A stretch of 23,971 nt of DNA from contig DAOOIT010000079.1 in the NCBI GenBank assembly GCA_035384565.1, positions 1 to 23,971 on the forward strand, read 5' to 3'. Shown here in pieces: positions 1-8,891 of this stretch. The notes beneath the pieces were generated by a model that was not told the origin of the DNA, did no database searches, and saw only the letters and a list, made by a program, of their open reading frames with translations. Each line of letters begins with the position of its first letter. Within the stretch, counting starts at the first letter, position 1. The position numbers and the translations under genes are program-made. This stretch comes from Planctomycetota bacterium. Its GTDB lineage: Bacteria > Planctomycetota > PUPC01 > DSUN01.

Positions 1-53
1 GGCCAGAATCGCGGGCGTCGCAGTCCCACGCGGATTCTTGGACAGGCTCCTAG
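1..53 (-). repeat. Dispersed palindromic repeat, copy A (cut by window edge)
   Basis: Read on the minus strand, this starts with CTAG (53-50) and continues GAGCCTGTCCAAGAATCC and onward. It matches the left end of the complete copy at 11383-11656 at 52 of 53 positions; the one difference lies in CGTGGGACT versus CGTCGGACT. The other end is outside the window. A sub-terminal hairpin (AGAATC near one side, GATTCT near the other) is present, as in the other copy. The stop codon of the adjacent zinc-ribbon gene is the TAG inside the CTAG. The non-coding, MITE-like nature is inferred from the complete copy. Confidence 0.85.
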
Positions 54-880
54 AGTTTCACCCGCAGCAGAAGGTCCAGCACCTCGTCGAGGCACAGCCT
101 GCTGTCGAAGGCGAGCGCCCAGGCGCCGTCGCCCATCAGCCGCCAGGGCAGAACGCGCGGGTCCAGGACGCCGGGCACGAGCGCGGGCGATTCCGGATAC
201 GTCACGATGGCCACTAGCCGGGGCTCCCCGCGAGGCCCGTCGCGCCAGGCGATCTGGGCGATGCGGGCCGCCTTGGCGCCCGCTCCCTGGAACGCCAGGC
301 CGAAGTGCCACGCGCAGAAGTCCTCGGCGCGCTGCGTGCCGACGGGCGCGCCCCCCAGGGTGGCGCGCAGGGCGCCATCCTGGAACGTCAGCGCCGCCAG
401 CAGACCCACGACGTAGTCGGGGTGTTGGGTGCCGTGGCGCTCGACGAACCTCTTGGCCTCCTCCAGGTCGTCCATCGCGCTGGCTCGGAAGATGTTGAGC
501 CCCGGGGCGCCGCGGCCGCGCACGATCTCCTGAAGCGTCTGCTCGATCGCCTGGAATTCCGGTCCGTTGGAGCGGTAGAAGCGACGGACGATCTCGGGGT
601 AGTTTCGCTCGGCCGCCAGCGCCAGCAGCTCGCCGGTGAGGCCGCGCACGACGTGCTCCTCGGGAGGCAACTCGCGGGAGTTCGTGGCCAGCCTCCCGCG
701 TGTGGCCACGACCACGGCGCCGAGAATGCCCACCGCGATGGCCAGGGCCACCAGGCTTCTCGCGCCGAGGAGCGGAGCGCGGCGGACACCTGCCTGGTAG
801 AGGTCGCATCCGCACTCGAGGCAGAACCGGCCCCTGGCGGGCAGTTCGGCGTTGCACTTCGGGCAGGACACAGCGTTCAC
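50..880 (-). CDS. Zinc-ribbon, single-pass membrane protein of unknown function (downstream paralogue)
   Basis: This 276-aa protein has an N-terminal zinc ribbon (C6-x2-C9 and C20-x2-C23), one hydrophobic membrane segment at about residues 43-61, and an extra-membrane domain of about 200 residues. It is a clear paralogue of the gene just upstream: both share the order ribbon, membrane helix, then a domain with a motif resembling ELL-x-LAxRxYxxIVxxY, a second helix ending in IVxG, and a WHxxLxFxG motif. The GTG at 880 is chosen because it follows GGGAG at a usable spacing and leaves a 16-bp gap to the upstream stop; an earlier start at 958 would overlap that gene. The TAG stop lies in the CTAG end of the dispersed repeat. 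No enzymatic motif is visible. The function is unknown; a scaffold or sensor role would be a guess. Confidence 0.75.
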   Translation of the reverse strand: MNAVSCPKCNAELPARGRFCLECGCDLYQAGVRRAPLLGARSLVALAIAVGILGAVVVATRGRLATNSRELPPEEHVVRGLTGELLALAAERNYPEIVRRFYRSNGPEFQAIEQTLQEIVRGRGAPGLNIFRASAMDDLEEAKRFVERHGTQHPDYVVGLLAALTFQDGALRATLGGAPVGTQRAEDFCAWHFGLAFQGAGAKAARIAQIAWRDGPRGEPRLVAIVTYPESPALVPGVLDPRVLPWRLMGDGAWALAFDSRLCLDEVLDLLLRVKL

Positions 881-896
881 GGCCGGAGGCTCCCGC

Positions 897-1943
897 TTAC
901 GGAGTCGCCGACGATGAGTCGGGTGCGGAACGTTGCAGGACGTCACGGGCGCTCTCAATTCGCTCGGCCAGGTTGAGCTTGATGACCCACCCTACGGGCA
1001 GACGGTACCACCGAAGGCCGCTCGGTTCGTCGCGGAGCCAGCGGGCCTCGAGCTCGCCGCGAAGATCGAGCTCGATCTCGTAGAGCCCGGGGTTCTTCTC
1101 CAGCACGGGCCTGCCCGTCGCGGCTGCCGGGGCTCGCCCTTCGAACAGACTGGCCAGATGCCACTGCACGATGCTGCGGGCGCGGTCTTCCGCGTTGCCA
1201 CGTGCGCCCGAGGATTGGGGCTCGCTCGCCAGGTGCGACACGAGGGCGACTGTGAACGCGGGGTGGGGGTCGCCGGCGCCGGCCAGTTCGTCGGCCGTCC
1301 GTGCCGGCCCGGTGCGGATCAGGTGGGCGGCCCAGTGGGCGAAGCCTGGGGCCGCCGGCCCCGTCACAATGTCGTCGAGGGCACGCTCGAGGCGGCGGAA
1401 CTCCTCCTCGTCCGGCTGCACATAGTTGTCAATCACCCGCGCGTAGTCGCGGCGCGCGAGCATTCCGAGCAGTTCGCTCGTCTCGAGGCGCAGCGCGTCG
1501 GCAAGCTCGCCCGACACGGGGTCGCCTGCTACGGCGGCCGGCCGTGTGCTTGCTTGGGTCCCGGGCCTCGCAACCGCCGGGCTGGGGCCCACACGAAGCT
1601 CTTGGAACGGCGTGCCCTGGGGCTCTTGGCGCCCCCAGGCCAGCAGCCCCCACACGGCACCCAGGACGCAAGCGGTAGCCACGAGCGCCCAGAGCCGAGC
1701 GCGGGAGGCCGCCCGCGGAGCCAGAGCCGCGCCGCACTGGCCGCAGGAGGCGAGATCGGCCGCACGGGGAGCGCCACACGCGGGGCAGGTGAGGCAGGAA
1801 TCCTTGTCGCGTGCCCCGGCCACTGCGGGGAGTGCCTGGCCAAGAACCTCGGCCTCGCGGCAGAGGGAACACCTTCTCTCGAAGCGGTCGCGGCCCGTCA
1901 GCGGCCTGCCGCACACGAGACAGCTCGCGTCGTCAGTCGCCAC
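897..1943 (-). CDS. Double zinc-ribbon, single-pass membrane protein of unknown function (upstream paralogue)
   Basis: This 348-aa protein carries two CxxC pairs at its N terminus (C8/C11 and C25/C28). A second ribbon follows (CPAC at C53/C56 and CGQC at C67/C70, with an extra Cys at 50), then a hydrophobic helix at about 84-103 and a domain of roughly 240 residues. The C-terminal part aligns by eye with the downstream protein (RxYARVIDNY, DDIVTGPAAPG, IVQWHLASLFEG). The start is GTG at 1943, preceded by AGGAGA seven bases upstream, with a consensus promoter about 90 bp further up. The two genes form a short operon. CxxC ribbons followed by a membrane anchor are common in uncharacterised proteins of PVC bacteria. 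No catalytic motif is visible and no function is assigned. Confidence 0.78.
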   Translation of the reverse strand: MATDDASCLVCGRPLTGRDRFERRCSLCREAEVLGQALPAVAGARDKDSCLTCPACGAPRAADLASCGQCGAALAPRAASRARLWALVATACVLGAVWGLLAWGRQEPQGTPFQELRVGPSPAVARPGTQASTRPAAVAGDPVSGELADALRLETSELLGMLARRDYARVIDNYVQPDEEEFRRLERALDDIVTGPAAPGFAHWAAHLIRTGPARTADELAGAGDPHPAFTVALVSHLASEPQSSGARGNAEDRARSIVQWHLASLFEGRAPAAATGRPVLEKNPGLYEIELDLRGELEARWLRDEPSGLRWYRLPVGWVIKLNLAERIESARDVLQRSAPDSSSATP

Positions 1944-2029
1944 TGCCGTTCTCCTGCGAAGTGGCCGCTTGGATGCTCCGCTGCTCGAAGCCTGTCCCGC
2001 GCGGCCACGCCACGCGGCGGTTCGGCTGG

Positions 2030-2059
2030 ATTATAGCCTTCCGCAATTGCTGCTGTCAA
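2030..2059 (-). promoter_or_regulatory. Sigma70-type promoter of the zinc-ribbon operon
   Basis: On the minus strand, a perfect TTGACA (2059-2054) is followed after 18 bp by a perfect TATAAT (2035-2030). Transcription would begin near 2023, about 80 nt before the GTG start at 1943. Both hexamers match the E. coli consensus exactly, which is notable in such GC-rich DNA. Confidence 0.8.
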
Positions 2060-2306
2060 CCGTCTGAGGAACGTGCCTCCCCCGGAAAAAAATGACTTGA
2101 CATCCGACGGCAGAAGGAATTGAATAAAGGGAGCTTGCCCGAGTCCTGCCAGTGTTGCTCTAGGGTCGAACTCGGAGCCTGTGGCCGTGCCCGTTGAGGT
2201 TGCCCCTCCGCCAGCGGGTCCCTTGCAGGGTCGTTGCACTGGATCCGAGCGACCTGTCGTGTTGGCGCTCCCATCACCATTTCTCCCGGCGATGTCCCTG
2301 TGACGT

Positions 2307-2335
2307 TTGACAGCCCTATGCCCCAGTTGTATCAT
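2307..2335 (+). promoter_or_regulatory. Sigma70-type promoter of the first pseudopilin gene
   Basis: TTGACA at 2307-2312, a 17-bp spacer and TATCAT at 2330-2335 predict a start near 2342 and a leader of about 108 nt to the ATG at 2450. This is stronger than the alternative at 2097-2125. Confidence 0.75.
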
Positions 2336-2381
2336 GAAGTAGAGAGAGTGTGAGTTGACCGGCCAAGCCACCAGGAGAAAA

Positions 2382-2405
2382 GCCCTCGCAACCGCGCGCG
2401 AGGGC
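2382..2405 (+). other. GC-rich hairpin in the 5' leader
   Basis: GCCCTCGC (2382-2389) and GCGAGGGC (2398-2405) form an 8-bp stem with an 8-nt loop inside the predicted leader, 30 nt before the Shine-Dalgarno sequence AGGAGG (2435-2440). No T-run follows, so it is not a typical terminator. It may stabilise the mRNA. Confidence 0.5.
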
Positions 2406-2449
2406 GCCCGGCACGCGATCGGGAACTAGAGCGCAGGAGGAGAGAGTCG

Positions 2450-3358
2450 ATGAACAGGCGACGTGGGCGCAGTCAGGGGTTCACCATGGTGGAGCTGCTC
2501 GTGGTCATCGCGATCATCGCGCTCCTGGCTGCATTCCTTCTGCCCGTGATCGCTGCCGCCACCGCGAGCGCGCGCAGGGCCAACTGCTCGAACAAGCAGC
2601 GCACGATCTTCCAGGGCGTGCGCATGTACCTCAACAACTTCGACGAGTATTTCCCTCTGGGCTGGGTGGTGCACGAGGCCGGCGATGCGGCCACGAAGGA
2701 CCGCCTGGGTTACATCACCTACTGGCGCTTCCTCGTTCAGGAGTTCTGCGAGTCGGGCTTCTCGCATCTGGTGAACCCCGATAAGGGCGAGACCGTGAAG
2801 GACAAGGTGACCCGCAGCAAGATCTTCTGGACGGACCCTGCCAAGGGTTACACGGCCGACTACTTCGGCCCAAGCATTCTGTTTACCGGTTGGCTCAAAG
2901 CCGATGGAAGCAAGGAGATGGACACGTCCATCACGAACAAGGAGTTCACCACCCACACCCACTTCAGCCAGGCCACCGCGGACGTCGCGTCCACTCAGCG
3001 GCCGATTCTCGCCGAGTCCGACGCGGGCTATCCGGCCGTGGCCCAGCCCAGCGATACGCCCGAGGATTGGAAGGGCAAGCCCGCGGCCACGCAACACAAG
3101 ACCGACCTCCAGACGGGCTGGACGCTTTCGCCCAACCTGCCGAGCAGTTCGGTGAACACGCTCATCGGCGTCGGCAAGAGCCTGCGAACGAATAACAACT
3201 ACGCGAAGGAAAGCATCCGGTTCGACTTCCGTCACAACAACTCGGTCAACGTCCTCTTCCTGGACGGGCACGTGGACATGGTGACAGAGTCGAATCAGAC
3301 ACGAGTGCGCACCATCCTCGACAACTGGAACGAGCTCGCGCCCAGCACGAACCCGTAG
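2450..3358 (+). CDS. Pseudopilin-like protein with H-X9-DG motif (type II secretion G/H-like)
   Basis: This 302-aa protein has a short basic leader, then a prepilin peptidase site G10|FTMVE with Glu at position +5 and a hydrophobic stretch at about 14-34, the class III signal of type IV pilins and pseudopilins. The C terminus carries H262 followed nine residues later by DG (272-273), the H-X9-DG hallmark of large paralogous families in Planctomycetes, Lentisphaerae and related phyla. Family knowledge places such proteins at the cell surface or periplasm after leader cleavage and methylation; their exact job is not established. AGGAGG lies nine bases before the ATG, and its own promoter is upstream. 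The next gene is a paralogue, with matching blocks such as the W-x-DP/CPA-x-G-(Y/W)-x-x-DYF region and FDFRH. Confidence 0.9.
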   Translation: MNRRRGRSQGFTMVELLVVIAIIALLAAFLLPVIAAATASARRANCSNKQRTIFQGVRMYLNNFDEYFPLGWVVHEAGDAATKDRLGYITYWRFLVQEFCESGFSHLVNPDKGETVKDKVTRSKIFWTDPAKGYTADYFGPSILFTGWLKADGSKEMDTSITNKEFTTHTHFSQATADVASTQRPILAESDAGYPAVAQPSDTPEDWKGKPAATQHKTDLQTGWTLSPNLPSSSVNTLIGVGKSLRTNNNYAKESIRFDFRHNNSVNVLFLDGHVDMVTESNQTRVRTILDNWNELAPSTNP

Positions 3359-3388
3359 CCGTCACACTCGGGCGTCTGAAACCTCTAG

Positions 3389-3428
3389 AAGCGGCTCCGC
3401 GGCGTTGGCCCGTGGAGCCGCTTTCTTA
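3389..3428 (+). terminator. Rho-independent terminator after the first pseudopilin gene
   Basis: AAGCGGCTCC (3389-3398) pairs perfectly with GGAGCCGCTT (3414-3423) around a 15-nt loop, and TCTTA follows. The stem lies 30 bp after the stop at 3358 and before the next gene's promoter, so the two pseudopilin genes are probably separate transcription units. Confidence 0.75.
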
Positions 3429-3444
3429 TCCTCAGTGCATCGAG

Positions 3445-3473
3445 TTGACGCCACCCACTCAACCCGATACGAT
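3445..3473 (+). promoter_or_regulatory. Promoter of the second pseudopilin-Nif3 unit
   Basis: TTGACG (3445-3450), a 17-bp spacer and TACGAT (3468-3473) predict a start near 3480. This lies downstream of the earlier in-frame start at 3405 and so supports the GTG at 3525 as the translation start. Confidence 0.6.
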
Positions 3474-3524
3474 GGCGGCACTGGCACAGAGGCATCATCC
3501 GCATCCACCGCGAGAGGCTCCAGG

Positions 3525-4382
3525 GTGGGAAGGCGAGTTCATCTCCGCACGCTCAGGCAGAGGCCCGCCGACCGTGGCCTGACCCTTCTGGAGATGCTCA
3601 TCGGCATCGCCCTTCTGGCTGTGGTGGTGTGGCTTCTCTTGCCGGGACCGGACCCGGCGCTCTTGCATGGCCGACGCCTCGCCTGCGCGAGCAGGCTCCG
3701 CGAGCTTCACAAGGGGGCCATGGCCTACGCCGCCGCGAGCGACGGCCACTTCCCCCTCGCCTGGCACGTGCAGGGGCCCGTGCTCGCCGACGACCTGAGC
3801 AACCTGCTCTTCCATCGCTTCGCCATCCACGAGCAGTGCGACCCCACCTTCCGCCACGTCGTCACGACCCAGGACGTGGACCGCAGCGTCGGCCTCCTCC
3901 CGGCTCGACAGCAGAAATACCGCCTCACGTCGTTCTTCTGGAAGTGCCCCGCCAGGGGGTGGACCGACGACTACTTCGCCCCCGAGATCGTCTTCCGCAA
4001 GACTGCGCAGCCGAGCCGTCAGGCGGACCTCGTTCAGTCGCTCCCCGCCGAGCGGAGGCCGATCCTGGCCGACGTCAATGCGTCCTTGCCCCAGCCGGAC
4101 AAGCGGCACCTCCAGGACCCGGGCCACGACCACGAGTTGCGCACCGGCTTCGCGGTGATCCCCGAGTCGGGCACGGACGTTTTCCTGGGCGTCGGCGCCA
4201 GCCTGCGCGTCGAAGGGCAGGAGCCTTCGGGCCGCTTCGACTTCCGGCACGACAACGCCGTTAACATCATGTACCTAGACGGGCATGCCGGCATCCTGAA
4301 GCCCGACGAGCCCGAGCGCCTCCGCGACCTGCACAACGCCTGGAACCACCTGTCGGAGCCCCCCAAAGGACCCAGCCCATGA
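3525..4382 (+). CDS. Pseudopilin-like protein with H-X9-DG motif (second paralogue)
   Basis: This is a 285-aa protein if started at GTG 3525, which follows GAGAGG seven bases upstream. A longer frame from 3405 would begin inside the terminator hairpin and upstream of the predicted promoter, so it is rejected. The leader is long and basic (18 residues) and ends in G18|LTLLE, with Glu at +5 and a hydrophobic helix to about residue 40, a class III prepilin signal. The C terminus has FDFRH, nine residues, then DG, the same motif as the upstream paralogue. Its TGA overlaps the ATG of the Nif3-family gene (ATGA, 4379-4382), implying translational coupling. The link between a surface pseudopilin and a cytosolic metalloprotein is not obvious and may be only co-transcription. 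Confidence 0.85.
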   Translation: MGRRVHLRTLRQRPADRGLTLLEMLIGIALLAVVVWLLLPGPDPALLHGRRLACASRLRELHKGAMAYAAASDGHFPLAWHVQGPVLADDLSNLLFHRFAIHEQCDPTFRHVVTTQDVDRSVGLLPARQQKYRLTSFFWKCPARGWTDDYFAPEIVFRKTAQPSRQADLVQSLPAERRPILADVNASLPQPDKRHLQDPGHDHELRTGFAVIPESGTDVFLGVGASLRVEGQEPSGRFDFRHDNAVNIMYLDGHAGILKPDEPERLRDLHNAWNHLSEPPKGPSP

Positions 4383-5488
4383 CCCCCTCCGTCGCCACCG
4401 TGGTCGAGGCCCTGCACACCATAGCTCCCCCCAGCCTGGCCGAGTCGTGGGACAACGTGGGGCTGATCGCCGGCGACCCCGCGGCGCCCTGTCGGCGCGT
4501 CCTGGTGTGTCTCGACGTGGACGCGGCCCTCGTGCGTCGGGCCGCGCGCGCGGGCGCCCAGCTCATCGTCAGCCACCACCCTCCCCTCTTCGCGCCGCTC
4601 CACAAGATCACCGCGGACACGCCTTCGGGCAGCTTGCTCCTGGGGGCCGCGCGGGCCGGTGTGGCGCTGGCCGCCGCGCACACCAACTACGACGTTGCGC
4701 CCGGCGGGGTCAACGACGTGTTGGCCGACCTGCTAGATCTGCGGGCCGTCGAGCCCCTCACGCGCGCCGAGTCCAGCGCGCAGGCCAAGCTGGTCGTCTT
4801 CACGCCGGCGGCCGACCTCGAAGCCGTGATTCGCGCCCTCAGCGCCGCTGGGGCGGGCGTGATCGGCCAGTATCGGGACTGCACGTTTCGGACGCCGGGC
4901 ACGGGCACCTTTCGCGGCCTGGCCCATTCGTGCCCCACGGTGGGCCAGGCTGGCCGTTTCGAGGAGGTGCCGGAGTTCCGCCTCGAGGCGGTGGTGCCGC
5001 TGGCCCTCGCCGAGCGCGCCATCGCGGCGGCCCGCGCTGCGCACTCTTACGAGGAGCCTGCCATAGACCTCTATCCGTTGGCCGGCGGCCGGCTGGACCT
5101 GGGCCTGGGGCGCTGCGGCGATCTCGCGCGCGAGTGCCCTGCCAGGCGGCTGGTGCGGCGCATCAGGCAGCGGCTCAGGGTCACGAGCGTGCGCACGGCC
5201 GGGGACCTCCGCCGCACGGTGCGGCGGGTGGCGGTGCTCGGCGGTTCGGGGGGCAAGTGTGTGGACGATGCGGTCCGACGCGGGTGCCAACTCTACCTGA
5301 CCGGCGAGGTCTCGCACCACCAGGCTCTGGCCGCTGAGGCGGCGGGGCTGGTGCTGGTGGACGCCGGGCACGCGGGCACCGAGGCTCCAGCCATTCCGGT
5401 GCTGGCCCGCCGCCTGAGCGAGCTGTGCCCCGGTGTGCACTTCACCCCCGTCGGCCTGAAGGCGCAGGGGCCGCTTCAGCCCTGCTAG
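4379..5488 (+). CDS. Nif3-family dinuclear metal-centre protein (GTP cyclohydrolase 1 type 2 homologue)
   Basis: This 369-aa protein is of the long Nif3/YqfO form. Visible signatures are ESWDNVGL (22-29), the metal-binding SHHP (His66-His67), AHTNYD with His101 and Asp105, and the C-terminal AGHAGTE with His331 and Glu335, which together form the two-metal site of the family. An insertion at about 130-225 (AKLVVF through the YEEPAIDLYPL region) matches the PII-like domain found in long family members such as Bacillus YqfO. The family forms toroidal hexamers; the activity is debated, and the GTP cyclohydrolase name is inherited rather than proven. The start ATG overlaps the preceding stop. Its TAG stop lies in the CTAG that borders the 77-bp palindromic element. 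Confidence 0.93.
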   Translation: MTPSVATVVEALHTIAPPSLAESWDNVGLIAGDPAAPCRRVLVCLDVDAALVRRAARAGAQLIVSHHPPLFAPLHKITADTPSGSLLLGAARAGVALAAAHTNYDVAPGGVNDVLADLLDLRAVEPLTRAESSAQAKLVVFTPAADLEAVIRALSAAGAGVIGQYRDCTFRTPGTGTFRGLAHSCPTVGQAGRFEEVPEFRLEAVVPLALAERAIAAARAAHSYEEPAIDLYPLAGGRLDLGLGRCGDLARECPARRLVRRIRQRLRVTSVRTAGDLRRTVRRVAVLGGSGGKCVDDAVRRGCQLYLTGEVSHHQALAAEAAGLVLVDAGHAGTEAPAIPVLARRLSELCPGVHFTPVGLKAQGPLQPC

Positions 5489-5557
5489 GGTCTGTGCGGA
5501 AATCCACTCGCGACTGCGACACCGGCAACGCAGCCCGCGTAGATTTCCGCACGGACC

Positions 5558-5561
<4 letters not shown>
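5485..5561. repeat. 77-bp palindromic element, copy C, between convergent stop codons
   Basis: CTAG (5485-5488) and CTAG (5558-5561) border an insert with 16-bp terminal inverted repeats (GGTCTGTGCGGAAATC against GGTCCGTGCGGAAATC in reverse complement, one mismatch). The interior shares GACTGCGAC and CCGGCAACGCAGCCC with the two inner ends of the larger copy at 11383-11656, so it looks like a short relative of the same family. The plus-strand Nif3-family gene stops in the left CTAG and the minus-strand NtrC-type gene stops in the right CTAG. The fold-back could act as a bidirectional transcription terminator. Confidence 0.8.
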
Positions 5562-6943
<1,382 letters not shown>

Positions 6944-7015
6944 GACGGCTAACGTCCTCAACGCGTGCCGACGCCCGGGGCTCCCCGCACGCCCGGCCGG
7001 GACGAATGGTGCCTC

Positions 7016-7357
7016 TCAGCAGGTCAGGTGCAGCGCCGCCGCCACGCGCGCCGTCGCGCCCAGGCGGTTGAACGTCTCGCACGCGGCGCCCGTGCGCTCG
7101 GCGACGAGGCGGATGCCCGCCGCGGCCAGCGCGTCGCGCGTCGCCTGCGGAACGTCCATCATCCCGCGCGCTCCCGTGCCGACCACCAGGACCTCCGGCG
7201 CCGCCTCGAACACCGCCGCGAGGTCCGAAACCGACAGGCTGTGCCCCTCCTCGCGCCACCAGTGGCTGATGACCCGGTCGGGGAGGACGATCAGATCGGC
7301 GGTGTACGTCCGCCCCTCGAGGGTCACGCGGCCGAAGGCGTAGTTCGCGAGGGTCAC
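7016..7357 (-). CDS. Mth938-like (DUF498/NDUFAF3-type) domain protein
   Basis: This 113-aa single-domain protein shows the features of the Mth938-like fold: a start with FGxxxxxGxxYxxDLIV, the WWREEGHxL segment, VGTGARGMMDV, and a C terminus ending NRLGATARVAAALHLTC. The same fold includes bacterial DUF498 proteins and the mitochondrial complex I assembly factor NDUFAF3; the bacterial function is not established. The start is GTG 7357, six bases after GGAGGG. It lies 31 bp after the LptC/LptA-like gene and about 70 bp before the NtrC-type gene, in the same orientation, and is probably in the same operon. It is likely cytosolic. Confidence 0.85.
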   Translation of the reverse strand: MTLANYAFGRVTLEGRTYTADLIVLPDRVISHWWREEGHSLSVSDLAAVFEAAPEVLVVGTGARGMMDVPQATRDALAAAGIRLVAERTGAACETFNRLGATARVAAALHLTC

Positions 7358-7388
7358 GGTGGCCCCTCCGCGGCTGAGGGAAACGCGC

Positions 7389-8876
7389 TCACGGAGTCCT
7401 CGCCGCCGGCTCAGGCCTTGCGGGCGGCCTCTGCTGCGGCGTCCTGGCGATCAGGCCTGGGAAGCACGCTTCCAGGATCCGCCGGTTGAGCCACTGTGCT
7501 TCGGCGGCGCTCAGGGCCTCCGGCGCCCGCTGGAGCAACGCGCCAGCCTCGGGCGGCAGCGGCAAGTCCTTGAAGCTGGCCTCGCGGTGCAGGCTGCGCG
7601 CCTTGAGCACGCCGTTGAGCGCGGCAACGACCTCGGCCTTGCGCTGCTGGCCCAGGGTGTTGCCGCGGGCGGCCCCGTCGAGGATGGCGCGGGTCTCGGC
7701 GGGCAGGAGTTCCCACAGCCTCTTCGCCGGGCTTGCCGCCTTCGCGGCCCCGCGCTCGGCCACAGCGGCGCAGAAGGCGGGCCAGTCGGAGATGTCCTCG
7801 ACCCGCAGGGCAGAGGTCGCCTTGCGCTCCTCGCCCGGCATGGCCCGCTCGATCGTGGCGGCGAGCAGGTACACGTCGCTCCGGTACTCCGGGGTGCTCG
7901 CGCAGACGATCTCGGCGCCATCGCCCATGCGGTGGATCAGGCCGGCCGCCAGGCGATTCCCGTTGTCCCAACGAATCTCGGCGGGGCGCCCGACCAGCCG
8001 GAGCGAGCCTTCCTCGCGCCGCCATTCGGCGGCATCGGCCAGCGCCACCGTGTGGGCGTCGTCGAGGCGCACGCTGCCCGAGGCTACCACGCGCTCGAGT
8101 TCCGCCTTGCCTTTCTCTCCCGGGACTGACTGGACCTTGACCGTCAGGAGGTCGCAAGTCAGCGCCTGCTTCCCCTGGGTGGCGCGGACGTTGTCGCGGA
8201 AGACCGCCGTGAGCTCAGAGCGCGAGACGTGGAGCGAGCCGTCGCAAGTGACCACGACGGGCTCGCCCTGGCCGCCCGTTGGGGCCTGGAGCAGGGACGT
8301 GTTCGAGTTGGGCACGAGTTCGGCCCGCACCCGGCGTTCGATGATGACCTGGCCCGTGCGTTCCGTGGGCGCGTTCTCGGCGCGCACGGTCGTGAGCCAC
8401 AGGCGCATGCCCAGCCCCGTCACGGCCAGGTCCACGCGGCGGATCTTGACAGGCCCACGCGTCGAGGCCGTGCCGTGTTGGCTGTCCCAGTCCAGGTCAT
8501 CGGTCTCCACCTTCGTCGGCTGCTCATCGTTGAGTTCGATCACCACGTCGCCCTCGAGCGTGGCGGCGCGCGTCTCCGTGTTCACGACGCCCTTCTTGCC
8601 TGTGGCGGTCTGGGCTATGCCGTTGCGGTAGGCGATGATGCGCACGTCGGTGCCGTGGAGCAGCCGAGGGTTGTTGGGGTCGCCGGTCACCTTGCCGGCG
8701 AGCACCTTCCACTGGAGTTCGCCTGTGGCGTCGTTGTAGAACGGGAGTTCGAAGCCGCGGGTCTCGGCCACGGGCACCTTGACCTTGGGCGCGGGCTCCT
8801 TCGGCCCCTCGCCGCCCTGGAGAGCGCCCGCGGCGGCCACGGCCAGGAACAGAAGCCCGCAGTGCCTCTTCGCCAT
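7389..8876 (-). CDS. LptC-LptA-like fusion, periplasmic LPS-export protein
   Basis: This 495-aa protein has an N-terminal signal or anchor (about residues 5-22). A LptC-like part follows (about 38-180: GFELPFYNDATGELQWKVLA, a DVRIIAYRNG strand, then LEGDVVIE and ETDDLDWD). Next is an OstA/LptA-like part (about 205-325: DGSLHVSRSELTAVFRDNV, ALTCDLLTV, ERVVASGSVRL, AEWRREEGSLRLVG). The last 160 residues are not recognised. In known systems LptC and LptA form the beta-jelly-roll bridge that carries LPS from the LptB2FG transporter to the outer membrane. The order kdsC then lptC-lptA matches the proteobacterial arrangement and supports the call. GGGAGG lies eight bases before the ATG and overlaps the kdsC stop. 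LptB is not next door. A generic OstA-fold protein is the alternative. Confidence 0.78.
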   Translation of the reverse strand: MAKRHCGLLFLAVAAAGALQGGEGPKEPAPKVKVPVAETRGFELPFYNDATGELQWKVLAGKVTGDPNNPRLLHGTDVRIIAYRNGIAQTATGKKGVVNTETRAATLEGDVVIELNDEQPTKVETDDLDWDSQHGTASTRGPVKIRRVDLAVTGLGMRLWLTTVRAENAPTERTGQVIIERRVRAELVPNSNTSLLQAPTGGQGEPVVVTCDGSLHVSRSELTAVFRDNVRATQGKQALTCDLLTVKVQSVPGEKGKAELERVVASGSVRLDDAHTVALADAAEWRREEGSLRLVGRPAEIRWDNGNRLAAGLIHRMGDGAEIVCASTPEYRSDVYLLAATIERAMPGEERKATSALRVEDISDWPAFCAAVAERGAAKAASPAKRLWELLPAETRAILDGAARGNTLGQQRKAEVVAALNGVLKARSLHREASFKDLPLPPEAGALLQRAPEALSAAEAQWLNRRILEACFPGLIARTPQQRPPARPEPAARTP

Positions 8877-8891
8877 TGGGTCGGCCTCCCG

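Larger units (their letters stand above)
1944..2449. other. Divergent intergenic region
   Basis: About 500 bp without a convincing gene, lying between the divergent zinc-ribbon operon and the first pseudopilin gene. It holds the two strong promoters listed separately, a weaker plus-strand candidate (TTGACA at 2097-2102, 17-bp spacer, TTGAAT at 2120-2125) and a leader hairpin at 2382-2405. No RNA gene was recognised. Confidence 0.6.

Noticed and set aside
2097..2125. Alternative plus-strand promoter TTGACA-17-TTGAAT
   Set aside because: The -10 box is weak and a much better promoter (2307-2335) lies closer to the gene. It is kept only as a candidate in the intergenic entry.
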